Below are positions 55,262 to 64,000 of a DNA stretch of 64,000 nt, piece by piece. Source of the DNA: Siphonodentalium dalli. Taxonomy: Eukaryota > Mollusca > Scaphopoda > Gadilida > Siphonodentaliidae. The translations under genes and the position numbers were made by a program. The first letter of the stretch is position 1; the number at the start of each line of letters is the position of its first letter. The stretch lies in the NCBI GenBank assembly GCA_032622095.1, contig CP136067.1:119773281-119837280 (forward strand), read 5' to 3'. The notes beneath the pieces are model-generated. The model was not told the origin of the DNA. It worked only from the letters and a program-made list of their open reading frames with translations, and made no database searches.

Positions 55262-58200
55262 TTAGTGAGTCAATATGTATATTATTGGTGTTTTAGTCTA
55301 GATTACTCTGTGTCGTAATCATACTTCAAAACCGGACTCTTTGTGTTAGTTGATTGGATGGCATCATTATCGATTACCTTTCAAATCATACTACTCGGGT
55401 GCCGAGTTCTGTATTTTCAGCAGTCATTGCAGATGCCAAACAGAGTTTTAAATGAAAGATAATACTTTGGCGGAGAAGTTCCTCTTTCTTGCCCCCTTCT
55501 CCCAGTGATTCGGGATAACGCAATGTTTGTTCAGCTTAAATTTAAGCCGAGCTGTAAATTTGTAAGTTTTGGCGGCCATTTTGGTAGCCATCTTGGATTT
55601 CTGGAACGTATTTGCGGCTAAATTCCACCTTGGCATGGGGAGTTCAATGCATTGTGTATATTCACCCTTAATTCCTGCATAATGCAGTGCCAAGTTACAC
55701 GTAACTGTCATACTATGGGTGTCAGAATGTTTGTCGGCCATGTTGGACGCCAGCTTGAATTGTGAATTTTAGCGGATTTTGGATAGGTTATACTGGAGAT
55801 TCTCCAGCCTTTAATGACACCCAAATCGCATTTACCTATTACTTCCGGGGCCAACCCTCTGCCGCCCGTACTAGTACACCAAATGGGGGGGGGGGGGCAA
55901 GCCCCACCCCAAATTCCATTTTATATCCTTGTAAAGGTGACATGTAAACCTTATGCTTCTCATATAATAAAAAAAGCTCAATAGCTGCAGAAGAACAGAT
56001 TTGAGAACCTTTGAAGTCAATTTCAATAATGACTCTTCAAATAGCTAACAATCCACAATCTTCTCTCAATTCAAGCATAACTTTGTTGTCCATTACTTCC
56101 ACCTTTTTCGCAGTATCTATATCCCCACGCTTTCAGTTTGTAATTGGCCTTCTTGTCGATCCGACTAATATGGTTGAACGTTTGCCAGCAAATTATATAA
56201 AATGCGTGTGTTCGATGAACAATTAAAGGATTTCACACGAGATTGCGGGGTTTCTGTGATTCTAAGATCTTTACTTTCTGTGAACGAACAATTGCTGTAT
56301 AACGCTAATGAAAGTCCCCATCTGGACGTTTTGAAAGAACTATTAATAAACAAACGTTTTCTGCAGACCTGAATTAATTGGATTGTGATAGCAAATGTTC
56401 CTCTATAACACATCTGGAAGGAATACTACAAACGTTCCATCCAATAATAATACATGTATCTCAACATGTCGGTGAGTTCAATCGCCTCTACAGCCAAAAT
56501 CGAACTGTACGTTAATGCGGGTATATATATCCTATTAGTCTTATCTAGAAGATTACCCGTCACTTTATCAATGTTGCTTCGATGCCCCATCATATGGCAT
56601 GGACCAAATATGAGCTTCTGGTGTTTCGGTGAGGTATTTCATAACTACATATCACGGCATTAGGCATTTTGCTTTTCACGACATTTTTCCGTTGACAACC
56701 AGGAAGAAGTTGAGGAGCCGTTGTTGTCACTTCTTGCACTCGACATGGAGAATGACAAACCTCAGGTTATTTTTGCCCGATGCTGATGTGTTTGCTATAC
56801 ATGTATTCTGAAATAAACTGACCAGCATCAACTCGGTTATGTGCACAGTTATATTAGACTACAGACTGTAGTCTAATCGAAGTGACTCTGCAATGTATCT
56901 GCTATGAAATCAGCGGCCGTATTGATATCTATTTCATAAATATGTATTATGGACTCTCCATGACACAACCGAAGCAATCATGCATATCTCAGTCGGAAAG
57001 TTTTCTGGGGAGCACTGCTGTTAGCCTGCGGGTGTGATTGTAATTCAACTGTAGTTGTTGTGGTTAGTTGGTGGTAGATATGCTCACATAACTGCGACCA
57101 TCTATTGGACAAAGTAACACAAGTGGCACATGTGCTGACTCACGTCTTGAGAAGTGTGACAATGTCTCAACTAATCAAACAAGTTTCGGGTGACGAAACA
57201 CATAGATATGCCAAAACAATAACTAAAAAATGCCATCTACCTTTAATGTATCTTATTATACACAACTGTCTCCTAATTAGATATGAAATAAGGTTCTAAT
57301 GCTTTGCACTAAAATATGTAATATCTGTGTGTCGCTGGTATTTATAAGTTGAGAAATTATATTTCCAGGTGGAAGAATGAAATAGCAATACTGCCTTCGA
57401 CTTCGATGAAGTCAAGTTGTGATATTACTCCTGAATATTCTAAATGTTTGTGGCCGGACGAAATCACAGTGGCCAACTATTCATCAAGAATAGATAACGA
57501 ACAAAGCAGATCTGCCCCAAACGAAATAATATAGCCGTAATGTTGGATTTCTTTCTGTATCATGACTGCATGGATTCTTTAGCGTTCGAGTACTCGTTAA
57601 GCTCTTATAATGATACAGTCAGCACATATCCGGTTTGAGTTCCTTCCAAAAAAAACGGGCAGGATCATTTAAATTATATTGGCCAATTTCATGTTAGGTT
57701 TCTAAGAATCCATTTGATATATTTAAAAACCATATTTTTGTTCAAACATAGACAAAACATACCGTAACATGATAATATCTAATTTATTTTGGGCGAATAT
57801 ATCCACCTCCTTTGCTAAATGCCATTTGAGAATATAAACATTTGTCAACTTTTATAATTGTGAGTTTTGGCGGCCATTTTGGCGACCATATTGGGTCAAA
57901 TAGATCAATGTTGAGTGCAAATGAATGACACTAACCATATTTAAAACTGTACACTTTTGTTTATTTTATTCTGCCTATTTATGTCCAAGGTTAATCTAGA
58001 ATCTTGAGAAACAAGTTTTGGTGAAATTACATAGCGCATTATTACTTTGCATTTTTCTTAGTATGGACAACAGTTATACCCAAATTTCAACTAGATGTCA
58101 TAACTGATAAAAAATACAAGTCCTACTTGCCACAATTTACAAATAACCGAAAATGATATAAGGGGCATGTGTGCCAAATCAACAAATTTCTATATTTCAT

Positions 58201-59780
58201 TCACCATTTTGACAGCCATATTGGGTGTTTAAAATAAATTTTGTTCTTTCAAAAGGAACATTTAACATTTTCTGTATTAAATGTTCTTTCTCACTCAGTG
58301 CCAATTTTGCTATTGTTTGTGACTGCCATGGTGATGATTTGATCGAATTTTCGTAGTATCATTCTGTTGAATTCTCGGGTATAAACAGCTATGGTTCACA
58401 AACTTAAAAAATTGTACCATAATTCCGTGGTTTTCCGCGAACAGGGAGCACATATATTCACATATATTCACTTTCCCCTGCACATGAGTGATATCAATGA
58501 AAATTTGACAGATTTGGGTGCTTTCTCCATTTTGGCAGCCATCTTGGCCGCCATCTTAAACGAAGATGCACTTTTTCAGTGTAATTATATGGCATTTCGC
58601 ATATATCAGACAGTTTTACATTATCTTCATCAAATTCAGTTATTTTCTGTTTAACGATTGGCTTAGCTTTCATAGCGCATTTTTGAATTCACATTTTAAA
58701 GATAGTTGGCAGGAACGAGATCCGAAGTATGACATATTATGTTGTCAAAATGGTTGGATACTACAATCTATTAAAATTTAGGTCGCTTTTAGCTATAAAT
58801 TTCAAGCATCAGTTAAAAATTCATGAGGAAAATGTGAAAAATCAAAACTTTTCCGAATTTCTGTCGCCATTTTGGTGGTCATCTTTGTTTATTGTGGCCA
58901 CTTTATCTGTCAAGTGGAAGTATGGTGTATTAGTTTCACATCAGTGGTGAGATATTCAATTTTCTTTCATAGATTCAGTAGTAGCTATTAATCAAACTGA
59001 CTCAGTGCATACGCTGAAATTTTGGATGGCGGCCATCTTGATGACGTCATAAATCCACCCAGTCGCGACCCCCAGGTATCTAACATTTGTTTTCTGGTGC
59101 CTAAGATATCAAACAACGTCATTGGCATAGTCGCTATATTTCTTCACAAAATGCACACTGCAGTACACGAGAGCCTCTGCTATTGACCTGTTCTGGCACA
59201 GCTGAATCATGCTTGAAATGTTCTCATATTTTAGGACGCGCCATGCCCACCTAGTTTCGACCATATAAGGCCTCTCAAAGCTGCAAGATAAAGCAATCGA
59301 TTCATTTTATGTTTCTTCTGCAGAAGTTGTGATTGATCAAGAAGTACCCAACATTTTTCTACTGGAGTTTCGTGCTTCAGTCCGACTTAAGAGTTCTTGC
59401 GGTTATCAGGAGGGCGCATACTCCACAGATGGAGAGAGGGACTTCAATTCATATTTAACTCTTTTGGAATTATTGATGTTTCTGGTTTATTCTTTTGATA
59501 ATTTTAACTACAGTTCACCTGACATACATGAGCTACATCCCGTCCTTTGCAAGTGATGATTTGCAAAATCATTGGGTTATACAGTAAACTGTTAATCGTT
59601 TCTCGGCTATATTCCCATCGACCATGTACATGCGCAGGAAATAGGATACAGAAATGCAGTGATGGCCACCTGGGATCGACAGGAAACATATAGATACATG
59701 GTGGATAGTGGCCTCAACAAAACTATGACGCATGTTAATCGATGTGGAAGAAAGTTTATACCACGATCGCCTATCTTACT
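55262..59780. repeat. gene-poor stretch with scattered GGCCATnTTGG motifs
   Basis: I find no supportable gene. Copies of 'ttggcggccattttggnnnccat' lie at about 55568-55600, 57868-57895, 58205-58222, 58530-58558, 58863-58885 and 59025-59042, spaced hundreds of bases apart like worn repeat units. A poly-G tract is at about 55887. A full CRE (TGACGTCA) is at 59042-59049. Confidence 0.45.
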
Positions 59781-59784
59781 ATAA

Positions 59785-60200
59785 TTCAAATTCAAATTCA
59801 AATTAGTTTATTCATCAGATAACTATACATAAATAAAAATATAACAATACATATAGAACAAACATAGATATCTGATGGGGAGGGATATGACTATTCAGTC
59901 GTCTTCCTGTCCCACCCCTAGGCCACTTCAGCTACACATACATCACTGCTGAGTCACTGTGCTATAAACAAAAGATATATTAATTGGAATTGTAGGTTGT
60001 TTTTGTTAGTTTTTATTTTGTTTTCAGTGAAAAGCCTAAGTTTAAGTATAAACTAAAAAATTCTTAAAACTAATTCTTACAGTCAGGACAAAAGGTGTTA
60101 CTGCATTGAACTGTGCGAGGATACTTCTCTACAATTGAGTCTGCAAGACGTTTTTTGAAAGAATTTCTTTATGAGATAGAGCGTATATTTGACTTTAATA
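59785..60200 (-). mobile_element. probable LINE 3' end, minus strand
   Basis: On the minus strand it ends in a (TTTGAA)n tail (59785-59802, 'attcaaattcaaattcaaat' on plus), preceded by AT-rich non-coding sequence typical of non-LTR 3' UTRs. No coding part is recognisable. Confidence 0.4.
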
Positions 60201-60424
60201 AATTCCATTTATGTGGATTAGCATGAAATGGCAAAAGAGAACTAAATGCGGTTCGGGGTACTTTTTCTTCTACGTCTCTGGAATGTCGTGTTTTCCCTTT
60301 CTTTATAAATAAATAAAGCCATCTGTTTAAATTTTACATTTACCTGTTGATTAAACGTGCCTATACTGTTGATTAAACTTCGCAGAGTGGATTAAACTTT
60401 CTCCATACAATTTGAACGGAAAAG

Positions 60425-60612
60425 TGTTATCCATCGCATTGTAAAGATCGTGGCACAAACTTCGTATCCATCGCATTGTAAAGATCGTGGCATATACAAA
60501 ATATACGCATAGTGTTTCTGAATAACAAATTTAATCCGCTGAAGCTCGTGGTGTAAATCGCCAATCCCACTCGTGGATTAAATTGGTTATTCAGAAACAC
60601 TATGCGTATATT
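60425..60612. repeat. 42-bp direct duplication and adjacent fold-back
   Basis: 'atccatcgcattgtaaagat' occurs at about 60430 and 60468. Next to it, arms 60498-60539 and 60573-60612 are inverted copies ('tatacgcatagtgtttctga') around a 33-bp loop. Confidence 0.75.
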
Positions 60613-60830
60613 CTATATTTAAACCTTACTTTTATGAACCTAGATGACCCCATGCAAGTCTGACGGATGGGGTTGGTTTTATGAACCGATTTCACGAAAA
60701 TAGTTGCTGCATTGATGGACAACATTGAAGGAAGCTGTCTCCGTATGTTTTAAAGCTAATTAGGTGTGCGTGCAAATCGGACCGTTGCACCAGATGCAGC
60801 TGTTCAAAGGCAGATATTCCATGTATATGA

Positions 60831-61758
60831 CACGGTGGGGAATCACGTGGTTTCGAGTGGATGAGTATCACGCTTTAAAAATGGCCGATGCGATCGCAAA
60901 CCCAGCCAGAAACTAGGAAAAGGGTAATAGACTAGGGTATGATAAGACCGAATTTAATTTCACTCAAATTCAGAAGATTCAGGGGGGATCTCATTGAACT
61001 AGTTGTACAAAATGATGAATGGACACTATAACTTGGACCCTTATCAGTTATTTCAAAAGAGCCTCAGCACCAATACCAGAGGGCATGAACAGAAATTACA
61101 AAAGAAAGTGGTTAAAAAGGACACGAGAAAATTCTACTTTACAAATAGAGTTATCCCACATTGGAATTCACTACCAGATTTCATAGTTTCTGCTGGAAGT
61201 ATAGAACTGTTCAAAACATATATGGATTCACATTTTTATGATATGAGATACGACTTGATGATTGTCCTGTATGATAATGTAATTATTCTTAAACAATATG
61301 TAAATGTTACCGGAACGAGAAGTCTTAGGACTTGTTCCGTTGATTATGATGATGATGATGATGATGATGATATTACATAGTATTTTCGCAGCTATGAGCA
61401 TATGCTATACTATTTTTCAAACAAGCTGATCCCTCATTTGTGTCCAAAGTCAGTTTTTTGCTCTAACATTCTGACCAGAGTTGGCAATCGAAAGATTATC
61501 CTGGATGTATACACTGGTGTATTCCACGAACCTCCGACTCGTAACTTTGGTCAGAATGTTATAGAAAACTAATGAATATTTCGGAACAAATAAGGTATCA
61601 ACTTGTCTTAAAAATAAACTAGATTATGCTCGTTAAAGTCAAATTGTTACGTTTTTGTCTATTCCTCATATATTACGTTTGTGTACGTTTGGGCTCGCCT
61701 CAGCAATTTTGAATGGGTGGTACTCATCAACCTCGAAGACATGTGATTCCCCACCGTG
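60831..61758. repeat. inverted 37-bp repeats bracketing the LINE remnant
   Basis: 'cacggtggggaatcac' at 60831 and its reverse complement ending at 61758, similarity continuing to 60867 and 61721. The LINE remnant lies between. Confidence 0.6.
60945..61380 (+). pseudogene. LINE reverse-transcriptase C-terminal remnant
   Basis: Reads RPNLISLKFRRFRGDLIELV, then after a one-base shift at about 60998 YKMMNGHYNLDPYQLF, then RGHEQKL...DTRKFYFTNRVIPHWNSLPD and SIELFKTYMDSHF. This is the conserved C-terminal segment after the reverse transcriptase in CR1/L2/jockey-type proteins of invertebrates (RRxRGDxIEVYKxxNG ... RxxFFxxRVxxxWNSLP). It ends in a (GAT)n tract, as non-LTR copies often do. 5'-truncated and frameshifted, so non-functional. 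Confidence 0.78.
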
Positions 61759-61949
61759 TGACCTTCCATGTACATATGTGTGCACTTGTCTGTGTACCAT
61801 CATTTGAGATATGAATTGACATTTCTGATTGTGAATGTTAAAGATATGGAGTCTCTCTTTCAGCTAATCTCTAGGATAATCCGGGAACCGTGTTTAAAGT
61901 TGATTTTGGTCAATAGTTTCTATTGTCATCAATTTAGTTATCTACATGA

Positions 61950-62575
61950 CACATGGATCTAATTGTGTGGTTTAAAGATACAAAGGTGATGCCGCCCAGG
62001 TCAGGGAAGGGGGTTAGGATTATTGTGCCAAAATTAGTGAAACAAATTATACCGATTTCCACCAAACTTATATATATAGGTATCTCTGTGATATACGACA
62101 AGTTTAATTATGTAGTTTCAAATTTGTCAAGTGATTGTGTCTGGTTCAGGTCTTCAGGATGGCGCTTGGGGTAGGGATCCGACATAAAATGATAAAAAAA
62201 ACATTTTGTCACCAATTACCAACACACTTCTGTATATAGGTGTATATCCGTGATATACGAGGAGTCTAATAGTGTAGTATACATGTTTCCAAACTGGGAC
62301 CGTCCGAGTCAGGGATGGGGTTTGGTGAGGGGCTCACCATTGACAACAACTCTTCTGCAGCCGATATCCACCAAACGTATAGTATACATTCATCTCCATT
62401 ATACAGGGAATATAACGGTGTGATTTAAAGTTGTAAAGGTTACACGGTCGTAGTCAACGATGGAGGTTGGGGAGGGGCACCATGATTAATCAAACAGTTT
62501 TAGCAGCTACGCAGATTTCCTCCAAACTTATTTGAAGGCTTCCCGTGATATAAGGAATCTAACAGTGTAGTTTAA
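61950..62575. repeat. diverged tandem repeat, about 150 bp x 4
   Basis: Units marked by 'taa(t/c)(t/a/g)gtgt(a/g)g/att' (about 61965, 62110, 62268, 62413, 62560), 'ccgatttccaccaaactta' and 'gtgatatacgacaagt'. Same style as the other tandem cores. Confidence 0.6.
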
Positions 62576-63179
62576 TTGTTTTCGAAATGGCACCTGTCAC
62601 CATGACTGATGAATAAAATTTCTCTGGTCGTCGCCAAATTCTGTTATTTTAAAACATGACAGGCTTATCATTTCGAATTGTGAGAACAACCGCATGTATG
62701 CTAGACTTGCCGCGGTTTTATTCGGAAAATGACCAAAGTTTCCATGGAGTACATCCATAAAATTACTTGATGAGTCATGAAAAACATACATATTCACATA
62801 GACAATGGTTTATTCTAACCAAAAAGACGCATACACTCTTTCGGGTGGCGCATACTTATGTCAATCCCTATATGATTGTATTCTGTTGACGTTTTAAATT
62901 ATCTTATATACATGTACCATATAAACCTGTATACATGACATTTGGCTAATTACAAAAAATCGTTATTTGTCACCCGAAAGAACAAAACGCCAGGGTGGTT
63001 TTATCGACTGTGTATATTAACCGTACTTACTGTGATTCAGTAATAATGGAGGATAATTAAAGATATATTACTCTCTACATACTTACATGATAACGCAATA
63101 GCTTATGGGAATCCAAATTGACATTTAATAAATAATTGAGCTTATAAGCAGAGGGGTTATCTTATGAGGGAGATATTAA

Positions 63180-63360
63180 TTGCTCTTAAACGCAATAAGG
63201 ATGTAATTGCATGCGCTAAAGCGCAATAAGGAATCCCTTATTGCGATAAAGCGCTTAAGTGCAATACTGTATCTCTAATTGCGCTTAAGCACAATAAGGA
63301 ATATTCTTATTGCGCTTAAGCGCAATTAGATGTTTCTTATCGCAAGCGCAATTATCTATT
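63180..63360. repeat. CGCTTAAGCG palindrome array
   Basis: At least six copies or partial copies of 'attgcgcttaagcgcaat' and 'gcaataagga', alternating in both orientations. A single 'cgcttaagcgc' also occurs at 51219-51229. Confidence 0.75.
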
Positions 63361-64000
63361 AAATGGAAATTTGGCTTCCCATAATAGCTGGCCATATCGT
63401 CATTTTCCAATCTGTGGGTGTTAAAGTAAAGTTGGAGATAGAGTCCGCTCAATAACCCGTACTTTTGTCAACATACAAAACTAAGAGGAAAAATCGACAA
63501 TTTTCAACGGACAGACGCGCAGAAACACTATGTGAAAATGGTTCCCAGCAATCTCAGTATATTACGGCAGAATCCCCGCAGTACTGAAAATAATGTTAGC
63601 CGCGAGATCTAATTGACAAATTCATACAAACGATTGGAATCAATTGGCGCTTTTATTATTCTGCTTCCGTCGCTGCGATGTATTGTTGTAGGTATTTTAC
63701 GAAAGCGCGCCAATATCCCATACACAATTTCTCATATTGACCGTTAGAAGTGTCTAAAGCGCTGTCGCCTGACTCGAAACTCACCCCACTGGGCAACGGA
63801 AGCGGCTATATGCATGGCCACACAAGAATTTTACTTTAAGGCATGCCGAGAGCTTTCCGATGAATGGCAACAAGCCATATTTCCGACTAAATCCTGAAAA
63901 TTTACCCATAATTCTGCTGTGGTTAAGAGGTCGATTAATTAGAGCATTACTGTATATCGCGGCAAGAGAGCAATCTGATTTGTCGTCCATTCTTGTCAGA
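63361..64000. other. gene-free stretch
   Basis: No supported feature to the end of the window. Confidence 0.4.

Noticed and set aside
54987-55265. 92-codon frame beginning MADATMHNRG
   Set aside because: No domain, no splice or upstream context; it lies just after a repeat hairpin and is most likely chance.
63781-63990. 69-codon minus-strand frame near the window end
   Set aside because: No recognisable motif and no supporting context.

Overview
The window looks like repeat-dense, intron-bearing nuclear DNA from a marine invertebrate, most likely a lophotrochozoan such as a mollusc or brachiopod. That placement is an inference. It rests on short tandem-cored interspersed elements with terminal hairpins and (CTGT)n or (GTCC)n tracts, on LINE remnants, and on a TRIM-like beta-propeller exon. 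There are no bacterial-style operons, no CRISPR array and no convincing tRNA or rRNA gene. Only one substantial protein-coding region is well supported: the last coding exon of a TRIM-like protein at 47203-48708. A few short candidate exons and degraded pseudogenes are weaker. Almost everything else is mobile or tandem-repeat DNA.

Layout. 180-5749 holds two arrays of small Helitron-like elements (families A and B) joined head to tail at exact CTAG|TC junctions. The second array sits inside an (AT)n tract at an A|T target. 6843-7180 is a third hairpin-CTAG element. 7343-10840 is a decayed C2H2 zinc-finger gene plus a 65-copy, 39-bp minisatellite that seems to have grown out of a finger linker, bracketed by inverted modules. 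11636-11990 and 60945-61380 are LINE reverse-transcriptase C-terminal remnants. 14735-22013 is bracketed by 34-bp inverted termini with ACGTTGG-palindrome arrays just inside both ends. It contains a cluster of poly-G/C tracts and a few possible exons.

22734-47120 is a composite of one segment P (6.1 kb), a macrosatellite of four complete 2.3-kb Q units plus a stub, and a second copy of P. Each P contains a Mutator-like element of about 5.3 kb (9-bp target duplication, inverted ends of about 250 bp). Nested inside that are a 1.75-kb element with 13-bp inverted ends and 5-bp target duplication, and an 0.85-kb fold-back. Q unit 3 is interrupted by a 2.63-kb Helentron-like insertion. The TRIM-like exon follows directly, and its 3' end has expanded into a minisatellite.

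49-64 kb is a patchwork: an inverted repeat with 166-bp arms, a T2/Kolobok-type MITE with TTAA target duplication, a fold-back element with an older relative at 12.4 kb, tandem-core repeats, LINE 3' ends, GGCCAT-type repeats and an array of CGCTTAAGCG palindromes.

The most striking signals are: (1) heterogeneous Helitron-like concatemers whose tandem cores carry 16 exact matches to the NRF-1 consensus; (2) the P-Q4-P' architecture, which fits integration of an extrachromosomal circle; (3) a minisatellite nucleated in a zinc-finger linker. All large near-identical arrays should be checked against long reads, because collapse, expansion or haplotype joining by the assembler could imitate some of this.
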